Source: Halocaridina rubra (taxonomy: Eukaryota > Arthropoda > Malacostraca > Decapoda > Atyidae). Taken from it: 64,000 nucleotides of DNA. The notes under the pieces were generated by a model. That model was given only the letters and a program-made list of their open reading frames with translations. It had not been told where the DNA came from and made no database searches. The DNA lies in assembly GCA_037179515.1 (NCBI GenBank), contig JAXCGZ010001917.1, positions 116,001 through 180,000 on the forward strand. Reading direction: 5' to 3'. Within the stretch, counting starts at the first letter, position 1. Each line of letters opens with the position of its first letter. The translations under genes were made by a program, and so were the position numbers. Of the stretch, positions 49,801-63,927 are shown one piece after another.

Positions 49801-50009
49801 ATGACCATTCAAATATTGAACAATCCTAAGATAACGCATAAACTAATAGTCTTCTAATTTTAGTAATTAGTCATTACTAATTATCTAGAAACAGATAATT
49901 ATATAAAAGTTTCATGATAAGTATAGACCCAATTAAAATCAATAAAAAATAAATAATAAGGTAAATCACCTCTTCGCGTGTATTTATTACCAAAGCCTTA
50001 AAGATTTCA

Positions 50010-50013
<4 letters not shown>

Positions 50014-50100
<87 letters not shown>

Positions 50101-50116
50101 GTTTCATAACCATTTA

Positions 50117-50162
<46 letters not shown>
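50014..50162. repeat. (GA)n facing (CT)n, 22-bp spacer
   Basis: GA at 50014-50097, a 22-bp unique spacer, then CT at 50121-50162; able to form a hairpin. Confidence 0.97.
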
Positions 50163-50169
<7 letters not shown>

Positions 50170-50279
50170 TCATACTTTCTTCTATGGGGCAAAACTCCAA
50201 CATGAATATACCACCCAAAAGAATGTAAGAAAGGGTGAAAGCACAACAAACTGAAAGCCAAAGAATCATTTATGAAAAC

Positions 50280-51010
50280 GCTGCTCTAAAAAGTCTTATG
50301 AACACAACCCCTGGGCTTAAGAGAGCTATTGAATATTTTCCAGATTTACATAAATAGGTCTCGTTCAAAATATATTTTAATGCGATTGTCCACTGATATA
50401 ACCATAATTCAATCTACTTTAAAATACGAGTAAAACTGCCTCGAATACGCATATTAGTTCCGCTGAAAAGATCCATAAATGAAACCCTTAGACCTTAGAG
50501 TCATCTAATATCATCTATGTTAACATGAAAATGTCTCGTTCAGAGGGTTCTTGTTAACGAGAACGCTAACTGACGCGAATATAATATCAGTTCGACTGCT
50601 ATAGTAAATTAAAAAAAAAAAAAAAAAAGCTCCTACGAATAGCTTCATTCCACAATACGCGTATTAAAAGGCTCCGTTAATAAAATTCCATGAAAGTAAC
50701 CCTTAGCCTTATATCTAATATTAACTATGCTTACAAGAGGAGGTTACGTTCACAGGGGTTTTGCCAATGAGGACTTTCACTGATGTGACCATAATTTTAT
50801 TCAGAGTTAATAACACTAAAAAACAGTAACAACTGCCTTCATTCCAATATATTCATATCAAAACGCACCGTTAAAAATGCCCTCCAATGTAGCCCTTGGC
50901 CTCAAGCGCCACTTCTAATATCATCTCCATTTACATAAAAAGGTTTTGTTCATGAGGCTCCTGATAAAGCGAACGCTCGCTGACGTGAGTATAATGTGAG
51001 CTAGAGTAAA
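50280..51010. repeat. Satellite-like degenerate repeat, about four units of 190-215 bp
   Basis: Each unit holds ATTCCA.ATACGC.TATTA, CCCTTAG.CTTA, TCTAATATCATCTATGTTTAC, AGGTCTCGTTCA..AGG.T, CTTG and ACTGACGTGAATATAAT in the same order. The best units start near 50430, 50640 and 50830. Confidence 0.75.
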
Positions 51011-51177
51011 CGATACGGGGAGGAAATGTAATATATAATGATATATAATGGAGAAAGAAATAGCTGGTTCTCATTATTAGTTAATAGAGCACCTCTCCTA
51101 TCCCTCCGTGCGTGCGCCCGCGGGCGCGTGTGTTTTCTTTCCTCTCTTGCATGATTCTCTCCTCAATTTGAAGATAC

Positions 51178-51180
<3 letters not shown>

Positions 51181-51269
<89 letters not shown>

Positions 51270-51356
51270 GTCCTGTGTGTGTATCAATACAAGAGAGTGC
51301 GGAAATTTTCCAACATCATGGAAGCTAAACATGCTAAGCCATTTGTTATACGTAAA

Positions 51357-51440
<84 letters not shown>
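51181..51440. repeat. (GA)n facing (CT)n, about 92-bp spacer
   Basis: GA at 51181-51268 and CT at 51361-51440; same inverted layout as at 50014-50162. Confidence 0.97.
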
Positions 51441-51442
<2 letters not shown>

Positions 51443-51537
51443 CTGATCTTAAATTTATTTACATCCTAAATAACATAGATAGCTTGGATAATATATTATT
51501 TCCATTATTTTCCCTTCTTTTATTTTCTTAAACTGGG

Positions 51538-53097
<1,560 letters not shown>

Positions 53098-53454
53098 GTT
53101 GCTGAACGCTGAGGTGATTGAGGGATCTTCATGATTCAAAGACCTACCTGAAAAATAATAGATATGACATCAATTAGTAACTATATAAAGGGAAATAAAC
53201 ATAGCCATCTAATTAATAATCGCAGAGTGCTCTTCTGCCATCAATCAATTATTACACTATATTCTATTATTAATTACTTGCTATGATATTTAAAATTAAT
53301 TGCAAATTCTATATTTTATTTATACATAACCAAATAGATTGTAATGTTTATCAACCGCAATATCACTGGGAGTGCCCATGTGCATATGTCCCCATGTACA
53401 GTTATCTGAATAAATAAAATAAAAAAATAAGGAAAGACGATTGTAAAATACTCT

Positions 53455-54066
53455 GAATTAAGGATGAGGACTCAGCTTTTTGAGGTTACAAGTCAGAGAT
53501 GAGATTACAATATCTTCTGAGGTTACAAGGTTAGGGATGAAGGACACTCTGCCCTCTGAGGTTACAAGGTCAGGGATAGAGAACACTATGTCTTTTGAGA
53601 AAAGGTCAGGAACTTAGGACACTATGCCTCCTGATGTTACAAGGTCAAGGAAGGGGACATGATGCTTTCTGAGCTATAATGTCAGGGTTGAGGGACGTTA
53701 TCCCTTTAGAACTTACAAGATTGGGGACTAAGACACTTAGACCTCCTAGGTTACAAGCTCAGTAATGAGGACACAATGACTATTGAGATCACAGGGTCAG
53801 GGATGAGGACACTGTGCCCTAAAGTTACAAAGTCATTGATGAGGACACCATGCCTCTTAATGTTAAAAGTCATGTATAAGGACACTCGGCCTAATAATGT
53901 AACAATATCAGAGATGAAGGCATTATGCCATTTGATACAATAAGAACAAGGATGAGGACAAATGTAGGAATGAATGATACTTTGCTTTTTGAGGTCACAA
54001 AGTGATTAAGACGCTATGCTTCCTGAAGTTACAAGGTCAGAAATGATGACACTATACCTGTTGAGG
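53455..54066. repeat. Degenerate minisatellite, about 38-45 bp units
   Basis: About 14 loose copies of CTGAGGTTACAAGGTCAGGG followed by ATGAGGACACTATGCC. Confidence 0.85.
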
Positions 54067-54079
54067 TTATATTCAGGGC

Positions 54080-54254
54080 CAGCGAACCGCAGTAACAGAG
54101 TGGTAGAGCACTCGATTTGGAAAGAGACAGACCCACAATCGAGCCCACCGAAAGGGGGTTAGGAATGGCACCCATCCTCTATTTCCCAACTCTAACCTGT
54201 ATGTGTCCACCCCATATTGGGAATTAATAGTGACATAGCACAGCAAACAACAAC
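54080..54254 (+). mobile_element. tRNA-derived SINE D, full-length, 13-bp target duplication
   Basis: tRNA-like head with A-box-like CAGAGTGGTAGAGCACTCG and B-box CACAATCGAGCCCAC, then the body GGGGGTTAGGAATGGCACCC to the 3' end ACAGCAAACAACAAC. Flanked by TTATATTCAGGGC at 54067-54079 and 54255-54267. It lies at the end of the minisatellite. Confidence 0.9.
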
Positions 54255-54375
54255 TTATATTCAGGGCAAACATTGAATTAAAAGCTTAATAAATATTGCA
54301 ATTACACCATCTGCTTCACTCTATTCTAATATTTTTATAGTGTAAAACTAAAACTAACCTAATAATGGAACATTG

Positions 54376-54410
54376 TACAAATAATATTATTATTATTATA
54401 ATTAATATTA

Positions 54411-54440
<30 letters not shown>
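54376..54440. repeat. (ATT)n microsatellite
   Basis: ATT-type runs just upstream of the first coiled-coil exon. Confidence 0.9.
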
Positions 54441-54443
<3 letters not shown>

Positions 54444-54494
54444 AGCTTCATTATCATTACTATTATTATTTCATTTACAGGAGGGCGATAGGTA

Positions 54495-54605
54495 ATGGGG
54501 TTCGGGCGTCGCTGTGGATGTTGGGCCCTCAGTGAACTTGAGTTAGAGAGGTCTCGGCATCAAGCAACTATAGAAGAAAACACAAGATACCAGCGACATA
54601 TACAG
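54495..54605 (+). CDS. Coiled-coil gene, first coding exon
   Basis: 37 codons, MGFGRRCGCWALSELELERS onward; donor GTCAG at 54606. Confidence 0.75.
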
Positions 54606-56872
54606 GTCAGAAGGCATATATAGCACAAAACCCTATGGATTTACTTCAATTGATATCTAAATATCCTTGAACGAAATTGAGACATAATTCAATGGATGAT
54701 CTTTGCAATATAGCCAACTGGGACATAACTTACACGGTAACAAAGACAATTTTTATACCAATTTTAATTTTTTATTCTAGGATCTGCGGGATGAACTCGC
54801 AACCCTCCACAACACAGTTGCAGAACTTGAACGGCGATACTCGGATCTTTCTGCTCGCTACAGAGGGACAGTTGCGTCTTTGGATGAGGTAATGTCTCAT
54901 GTACAGAAACCAGAATAATGTTGTGAATTAGAAAATTTGGAATTGATTAAAGATGTCTATACTCTCTTTGGAGGTTAAAAAGGGTGTTTCGGAAGTAAAA
55001 TATTATTGGTATATTCTAAAAACTTACATTATGAAAATTAGAACACACGTTCTGTACCGTAAAGGTTTGCAGGTGGACTCTCCTGGCAGTGTTGTTCTTT
55101 GAGTATGCTTCTGAAACAAGGTCTCATGACTTAATATCAGAACAGCAAAATCTAATGACACCAGTTTTGTCATTTCTTTATCATTTAGCTATTACTGATC
55201 CTTTATTAATTCTTTTTGGAAAAAATGAAAGTTAGTTCTGAAAACTTTTGCAGTTTTAAGTGTAACATTTCGTCTCTATTTGAATTAGAGATGAAAAGAT
55301 ATGTTGGAGATAAGGGATTAAGGTTGGATGTGGTGGTTTCGAACCCACGTTAGTCGCATCCAGACTCATAAGCTCCACCACTGAGCTATCTCGGTACCCT
55401 GAATTCTGGAAACTCTAATAGTACAATATAAATACAATGACAGTGTAATAAAAATTCTTCAGGATAAATGCACTTACAGGTGAAGAATACAGCTCTGCAT
55501 TACAAAAATGATACAGTGGTCTATTTAACACATGTATATATACATAATGACACCTTGATCCATCGTTGATCAATACAACTTGTCATTACAAAATCTTATA
55601 GTGATCTGTTAAATAAAAGTGTCTTATGATGTTTGTATCTACAGGTGAACGATACTACCTTACGTCTGAAAGATCATTCTGCTGATTTAGTGGATGAGAA
55701 CCGCAGACTCAAAGCTAATGTTGACAAGTTACAAGATGAGGTTAGTAATGGTATACTTTAACGAGACCAAAGGTATTACGGATTATCGCTCCTGAACGTT
55801 GTCAGGCGTATTTCACCAACCCAAGCAACCCTAAACCAGTGACTCTGAAACAACATGCATGGATGCCGGTTTCTGCCGAGTGCCATCTATTGACAAAATG
55901 AAGCATAATTATACCATGTTGTATTTGCTTGACTGGTTCAGGGTTGCCACGGTTCATGGGCTGCAACCGACTTTAAATAGTGACTGCAAACTATTAGGCT
56001 CCAAAATGTTACTGAGATACAGCAACTCCATGTGAACAAATCAAAAGCCAATCAAGAAAGAAGTAAAATACAGAAGAGACTAACAATCATTAACCTATGT
56101 CTTGTACATGAAAAACTTTCGAGTCATAATTCTTCAACTGTAAAGCAATCGCTCTTGTTCATTATATAAACGTACACGCAGCAACTATCAATTTTGGTTT
56201 TAAAGTTACTCATTAAATATTTTGACTTTTTTAACATATTATACGCAAGCCAATTTCTCCTGTTCATAATTAGCATGGTAGCCGGGAGGCATAGAATATT
56301 TTCTGCATTTGTATCATAAATTATTACATTTTCATATTTTCTGGAGCACATAGAATAACTAGTGCGACATCCTAAAGGAAAAGTTCCTTTTGTGAATTGG
56401 AATTCATTGCCCTCAAGGAATTATTTTATTCAGTAGTAAATATCAGAATTGGCTTGGCACCCTACTTTCTAAATAGCAAATGCAGTCTTCCATGTCCCTT
56501 GGCAAGCACACTAGACTGTTCATGAAGTTCCCTTTTCAACAGGCTAGAACACTCCGTGATGAGCTTGACGATGCTCGAGCCGATGCTGAAGAAGAGCATC
56601 GTCGTCGAGTAAGCAGCGAGGTCTCCTTGAATCGAGAATTACACGATGCGGAGAAGAGATGCACAGTCAAATTACGAAGGGCAAACTCCATTCACGAAAT
56701 GGACACTCACTACCTCCACCACGATATAGATCGGCTACAACACGCCCTGAGACGAGAAAAAGAAAGCCACAAGTTCACTCTTCGAGACATCTACCATCCT
56801 TACACATATTGTCATCCACACCACGTGTACAACTGTCCTGACTGTTACTTCGATCCTATGCTTCTGGACTAA
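54495..56872 (+). CDS. Coiled-coil protein, 214 residues, four exons, function unknown
   Basis: Exons 54495-54605, 54781-54888, 55645-55740 and 56543-56872, all GT-AG, all introns phase 0; lengths 111, 108, 96 and 330 nt. The ATG at 54495 has an in-frame TAG a few bases upstream and the exon begins at an acceptor (TTTACAG, 54480), so there is at least one upstream non-coding exon. The N-terminus is short with a CGC motif (Cys7, Cys9). Residues about 13-180 are rich in E, R, L and D with heptad-like spacing (DLRDELATLHNTVAELERRY; VDENRRLKANVDKLQDE; LRDELDDARADAEEEHRRR), hence a long coiled coil. The last 28 residues switch to an aromatic, His/Cys-rich tail (YTYCHPHHVYNCPDCYFDP). I do not recognise the family. 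The coiled coil resembles myosin-rod or paramyosin composition, which is weak evidence. A SINE D fragment lies in the second intron. Confidence 0.82.
54781..54888 (+). CDS. Coiled-coil gene, coding exon 2
   Basis: 36 codons, acceptor TTATTCTAG, donor GTAATG; begins DLRDELATLH. Confidence 0.82.
55310..55400 (-). mobile_element. SINE D fragment in an intron
   Basis: Minus-strand head AGCTCAGTGGTGGAGC and B-box GGTTCGAAACC, with GGATTAAGGTTGGATG on the + strand. Confidence 0.6.
55645..55740 (+). CDS. Coiled-coil gene, coding exon 3
   Basis: 32 codons, acceptor TATCTACAG, donor GTTAGT; begins VNDTTLRLKD. Confidence 0.82.
56543..56872 (+). CDS. Coiled-coil gene, terminal exon
   Basis: Acceptor CCTTTTCAACAG, 109 codons and TAA at 56870-56872. 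Begins ARTLRDELDDARADAEEEH and ends with the Cys/His tail. A candidate polyadenylation signal ATTAAA lies near 57077. Confidence 0.85.
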   Translation, partial: ARTLRDELDDARADAEEEHRRRVSSEVSLNRELHDAEKRCTVKLRRANSIHEMDTHYLHHDIDRLQHALRREKESHKFTLRDIYHPYTYCHPHHVYNCPDCYFDPMLLD

Positions 56873-57176
56873 ATTCCTATTGAGTAAATGTTGTTGTTAT
56901 GTAATTAGAATATTATATCACAGACATTTGTTTCATGTAGATATACTGTATTTCAAATTAAGATGCTTCTTAAAAAGATATTTGTGGCTTTGAAATTTCA
57001 ATTTGGAGTTTCTAACTGATTATGCACGTTTATTGATCATAACTGCACTATTTTCTTTGTTGTTGTTATCAATGTATTAAACAATATTTTCAATACTTGA
57101 GGCCCTTTAAACATTGATTCATAGAAAATTTATGTGATAGCTAGGGACACAAAGACACACAAAAGTTGGTTGGTTT

Positions 57177-57286
57177 CGGTTTTACGTCACGAACTCCCTT
57201 TTCAACTAAGGGTTAGGACGGTTGCCTTCTTGCGAAGGACTTGTATTCGCAGATGTAATCGTTACCCTGAGTGTATGCCCTTACTC
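57177..57286 (-). mobile_element. tRNA-derived SINE A, 5'-truncated copy
   Basis: 3' end CGGTTTTACGTCACGAACTC to body CCCTGAGTGTATGCCC (+ strand reading); lacks the head. Confidence 0.8.
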
Positions 57287-57895
57287 TACGGGAATTCATT
57301 ATCCGATTCAAAACGTTATCAAAGAGTACACTGCATATTTGTGAAAGAAAACAATAGCGTTCAGAATTCTTTTATCTATATACTTAACTCTATTCTTCAT
57401 AATAAAGTGCAAATATGTACTGTCTTATTCACCCATGAGGTGCCTTGTTAAAGTTGACAATAACATTAACATTTATATATTCCATTACCCAGTAAATAGT
57501 TAACATTAAGATTGTATCCTCCACATTTAAAGTACAAAACTCAATGAGCTCAAAAAGTTGGGAATTTCGTGAGATCTACCGTCAGCAAAGCTTCATTTGA
57601 AATGAAACCTGCAATAGGCGATGCAATGTGGAGACACGCAAGTTACTGTCAATATTTATGATCACTATATAATAAAATTACTACCGTCACAAGCTAAAAC
57701 CAAGAACAGCTCATGATTCCGAAACAATATGGTCTTATGTTTTACTCTGCCAAAACATAGCTCCTGGCGATGCAAGATAATGAGAGAAATCGATTTTCAT
57801 ACATCATATTGTTTTAAATTCATTGGTCCAGGGTTATCTTGATTCATATAAAATATGCCCACCTTATGGAAGTCACGATAAATGCATATACAGAT
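57287..57895. other. Intergenic, unassigned
   Basis: AT-rich sequence, nothing recognised. Confidence 0.4.
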
Positions 57896-58060
57896 ACAAT
57901 GACCGCAATATCCCTCATAAGGGGTCTGGCAGAGTCAAAGTAAACACATTCACTAGAAGGCAAATATACCTCCAGTACTCCTCTTAACTCCTTCAGAATA
58001 AAGGGTTACCACCATTTCCTCCCCCCTCCATTACCACCACCACCCTGTTTGCATGGTAAT
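57896..58060 (+). mobile_element. Dispersed repeat family B, partial copy
   Basis: TGACCGCAATATCCCTCATA, GGCAGAGTCAAAGTAAACAC and CTCCAGTACTCCTCTTAAC; it then loses similarity. Confidence 0.7.
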
Positions 58061-58870
58061 CATTGTCATAATAATTAACTATGTGGCCATGGTTTCCTGA
58101 AGTTAAAATCACACTTCCAGCTCACAATTCACCAAGCACATTCCAGCTGGAGTATTCAAAGAAAGCCAAGAAGTGTTCATCAGTGGTTATTTTTAACGCT
58201 GTGACCAAGGACTCTTATCCTCTTCACTAACACTGCCAAATGATATGGGTAAAGAGTTTACTTACTTTCAAATAATTAAAAATATATCACAAAAAAGTAA
58301 GAAATTCAATAAATAGTGACAAAAATCTTCTGCCAGTAAAAATATCCTCTCATTCTAAGTGACTGAAAACTTTTCATTTTCGGATATTATCAAACTGTCA
58401 ACATCTGAAGAGAAATCACACATAACTACTCCTAAAGTTGCGATATACCTTATAAATATTTCCTCACTTACCAATTAAACTAGACTAGGAAGGAATTCTC
58501 AGTAAGCCAAATGAAATATTTCTTAAAATGCTAGCCATACCTGCCAAAATGAGAAGATCTAATGTAGAATTTTCATATACCAGTTAATTAAAAGAAATGC
58601 TGACTCAACACAGAGAAAAGATCATGTCAAAATACTCACTTTATAATATTTAAGTAAAAATATTGAATGCTATATCTATCACACTGTACTTTACTTTGTG
58701 TTTTTACCATAATAGAGCATTGAGCTAAATAAAAATATAGTGCTAAAAGAAAAAAAAAAAACTGAAACCAGCATTGCATTGTACCAAAGGTATTACTCAT
58801 TTCTACAATAAATGTGCCTCCTGTGTCGAGTCACAGTAGAAATTTCTTAGAGCTGGCAAAAGCAATTGAA

Positions 58871-58922
<52 letters not shown>

Positions 58923-59339
58923 GCTTAATAAAATAATTAAAACTTTAATGTCCTTCCTGATTGAAAAACAAAGTATAAAAATAAAAAACATCCAAATTAT
59001 ACAGTCCATGAGAGGTAAAAATATTATTATATAATTAGATAATTAGAAGATTATTAGAATATATTGCTGTCAGCAGCTTGTCTAATTGGCTTTAAAAATA
59101 TATGCAATCTACGCATGTTAATTTAAATTGGTTATTACAAATTGCATTTGTATAAATTGTTTAAACTTCTGTTGCAAAAAATATCTTCAATTCCCTTGCA
59201 AACTGGTTACTATGTATAAATTCTATTATATTATATAAAGGATAGGAAATGTTTCAAAATTCACTTGTGTCCAGCTTGTCAAAGGTACAATTAAGTCAAT
59301 AAAAGAAACAATATGAGGCAGTTGTTTAAATAATGTTCC
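58061..59339. other. Intergenic with a (TA)n run
   Basis: AT-rich; TA microsatellite at 58878-58919. No gene seen. Confidence 0.5.
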
Positions 59340-59545
59340 TTTACTATTCCTTGCCCACTTATCCTGTGGGTGACCTAACCAGGCATGTGGTGAGGCAAAC
59401 TGGGGCAACCCTTTGTCCACAAAGAGCTGAGAGGAGTGTACGAGGCATGTTTGGCTTCTGGTGAATGTGTGTTTTGACTTGGCCACCCCTAACAAGGGGA
59501 TTGCGGCCATTGTATATGAATGTGGATGTATGTAATAATAATTTC
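59340..59545 (-). mobile_element. Dispersed repeat family B, inverted copy
   Basis: Reads as the complement of the other copies: CCTGTGGGTGACCTAACCAGG, AAAGAGCTGAGAGGAGTG, GTGTGTTTTGACTTGGCCAC and CTAACAAGGGGATTGCGGCC. Another inverted fragment is at about 59770-59835. Confidence 0.75.
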
Positions 59546-59954
59546 ATATTTAAAGTGTGATTCTGTTAATGATAGCTGAAGTACTAAAGGCACCTCACTC
59601 CTTTCCTTCGTAGTTTCCTCCTACGAATAGTCTAGGCACACTAGGAGGTTCTGGCAAGAAAATTCCAACCCAAGCCTAGTAAGTGGGTCTCTAAACATCC
59701 GTAGCTATGGAGTGAGAGTAAAGGTGGGGAGAATGGAAGAATGTTTGTGAGGAAAAAGATGGACATGAAAGGGTGTATGCTTTTTCTTGGCCACCCATTT
59801 TAAAAAGAGGACTCCCTTAGAATGTTTGTATGTACTAGTAGGTGTAATTTGAGCCTGAGTGTATATACTTAACGTTATAGTATCCTCCTTAGTAGATATT
59901 ACAGGTGCACATGACAGAGAAATACTACAGTTTTACAGCCGCGAGTTTTAGAGT

Positions 59955-60170
59955 CCCTAAATCAATACATCCATGTACAATGACCTCGTCAAAGCACAAA
60001 CATTCACCAGTTTCCAACACACCCCAATCATTCCTCCTTGCTTCTTGAGAATAGAGGACTGTTACAATTTTACCCCTCACCACCCTGCTTGGGTCACCCA
60101 CAAGGTAAGTAGGCAAGGATCTCTTTCCATGAGGCCCGACTTCCGAAGCTGATTTACCCCCACCGCTTCA
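59955..60170 (+). mobile_element. Dispersed repeat family B, copy
   Basis: GACCTCGTCAAAGCACAAAC, CACCCTGCTTGGGTCACCC and GAGGCCCGACTTCCGAAGC. Confidence 0.75.
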
Positions 60171-60454
60171 TCTCACACAAAACACACTCCGTGCATATCA
60201 GAAAAAAAGATAAAACAACGAAGCATGTATGCAAAACTATGACTTACAAACATGAAAATGTGGTGAAGTTCCATGATATTTTATACAAAATGTTATTGAA
60301 AAATATTTCATGACCTTCGAGAAATTCTATGTAAACGTGCCAACGTAAGTTCGTTTCCTCTTACAGCTGCTGATCACATGGAGAAAAGTGTGATCAAATA
60401 TGCGCCATTTCATGTGTCACAATAAGTGTCCTTTCGAACGGGCGTGAAAAAGAC

Positions 60455-60534
60455 ATATTGGAACAGGGGAATTAAGGTTGGATGCCCTTACTTAAAGACC
60501 AGCGGTGATATCGAAAGAAAGTTAGTCGCTTCTC
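60455..60534. repeat. 80-bp target-site duplication, left copy (part of SINE D)
   Basis: From ATATTGGAACAGGGGAATTA to GTTAGTCGCTTCTC; identical to 61688-61767 except two substitutions. It directly abuts the 3' tail of the inserted LINE. Confidence 0.85.
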
Positions 60535-61687
60535 AAACAAACAAACAAACAAAACAAAAACATTTATTTCCATTTTGTACAATGGTTATTCAACATTAAT
60601 AGTAACTTATAAGTAGACATGTAATTAAACTAATAAATAAGAGGGTTAGACATATAGTTAAATTAAATGTAGCTTTCATAGAAAATAATAATGCTGTAAT
60701 AAAAATGTTAACAGTAATGTTAATAATAAAGTAGTAAGTATGCCACTAGATACAGGATCGTTATTATCGGCATCATTTCCATATTTGTTTCCTTACAATG
60801 AGAATAATTAGTTCTTAATGAGCAGCAACTATTTGTTCAAAAGAAAACTATATAGTTTGCCTTTGAAAGCTGTGAAGGAGGATGCATTTTTAAGATACTC
60901 TGGAATGTTATTCCAGAGTGTTGGCCCTTTGATAGTGATCATCTTTGAACATGCTTCTGTGTTTGTTCTGTGAATAAAGAGCTCACTGCTCTGTCTTGTG
61001 TTGGTTCCCCTTATATCCCTGACTGTTTTTAGATCAAATAGCCAGCTAGGATAATGATGGTCCAAAATTTTGAATACAAAAACATAAATAGCATAAGCGA
61101 CCTTATTTTCTGCCCGCAGCCACCCAAGTTTATTGAGAGCTGGTGTGATGTGGTCATATTTTCTTATTCCTCCCAGGGCAACTCGAGCTGCAAAATTAAT
61201 AAGCTTCTGTATTCTGTTTATCTGAGTCTTAGTGGTAGCTCCCCAAACAGTTGTGCAGTAATTAATGTGACTTAGGGCTAGAGATTCAACAACAGTTATT
61301 CGAGTGGTAGTCTCAAAATTGTCTTTTATACGTGATAAAGTACATTAATGTTCCTGTAACCTTTTTGCATACTTTATCTATGTGGAATCAAACAACATGT
61401 GGTTATCAAAGTGAATTCCTAGGTTTTTGACTGTTTTGCTAGGTGTGATAATATTGTCGCAAAAATTAATTGTTGTGTTTTCTGGAATTTGTGCTATGTG
61501 GAACCTTGAACCAATAAATATGCACTGTGTTTTACTTTCGTTAATTAACAGCCCAATTTCTTGGAAATAGGTTCTAATTTTTGACAGAGTGTTTTCTGCT
61601 CTTAAAGTTAGCTCTGGGAGATTATTAATATCACCACTAAGGAGTAATTGAGTGTCATCTGCATATTGTACGACTAGACAGTCAGAA
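60535..61687 (-). pseudogene. 5'-truncated CR1-group LINE (reverse transcriptase from the YADD motif to the end)
   Basis: In element orientation it starts just before VVQYADDTQLLLSGDINNLP, continues with LLINESKTQCIFIGS and TVKNLGIHFDNH, then VWGATTKTQINRIQKLINFA, and ends GPTLWNNIPEYLKNASSFTA with stop at 60829. Two frameshifts with stops occur around 61330-61400. The 3' end is a (GTTT)n run (60535-60552, AAAC on the + strand). The same domain order as the 39561 element, but clearly a different family by sequence and tail. Confidence 0.85.
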
Positions 61688-61803
61688 ATATTGGAACAGG
61701 GGAATTAAGGTTGGATGCCCTTCCTTAAAGACCAGCGGTGAAATCGAAAGAAAGTTAGTCGCTTCTCGACTCGCGCACTCTACCACTGAGCTATCGTGGA
61801 CTC
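61688..61803 (-). mobile_element. SINE D, head side, with right copy of the 80-bp duplication
   Basis: 61688-61767 is the duplicated segment. 61768-61803 continues into the tRNA-like head (CACGATAGCTCAGTGGTAG on the minus strand). Joining 60534 to 61768 restores one continuous SINE, so the LINE inserted into it. Confidence 0.85.
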
Positions 61804-62463
61804 TAACAATATGTTTTTTTCATAACAGTAGTAATATAAAAACATTAAGGATGGTGAAATTCTTCACATATCAAATTATTTATTATACAAGAGAAAAACA
61901 GAAAATACACCAATAAATGATAATTAGTTTATTATACCTACATGATACAGTACGAGTATATAGTCATAAAGAGTGTTATTTATAAGTTATGAGGTTCATG
62001 ATTGGGAAGTATGTACTAAGTCTCTCAACAAATTACACTCACAAGACACTAATAAATCTAAAGAAAATAAAATATATTAGTTACTAAGTGAAAAATGAAT
62101 TATGTACAAAGGTAAACAGTACTGAAGTTGAATGCCCTTCATGGAATGAAAATGAAAATATTTTTCATCAAATTGAGAATGCTGGAAACGTGCTTGATTT
62201 AGTAGCACCATATCCTGATTATGTCATACCTTGTTTTTTGGTCAATATCCTGACCTAATGAAACTTCCCAAGAAGAAGAAAATTCTAACACAAACTCTAC
62301 AACAGAGAACAGCAAGACATATGGAGGTTTTGAATTCAATCATGGAGTGTATGTTGTGTTGTTGGCGTATGTGGTTGTGCACGGTGCAGTCTTCCACAAT
62401 GTGTTCCCTAGGCTACTCTCATTGCCTCTGGCTAGATGGAGTCTTCGAGATATGACCTGTCCT
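61804..62463. other. Intergenic, downstream of the right-edge gene
   Basis: AT-rich, no gene recognised; it is the 3' flank of the minus-strand gene ending at 62464. Confidence 0.45.
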
Positions 62464-63927
<1,464 letters not shown>

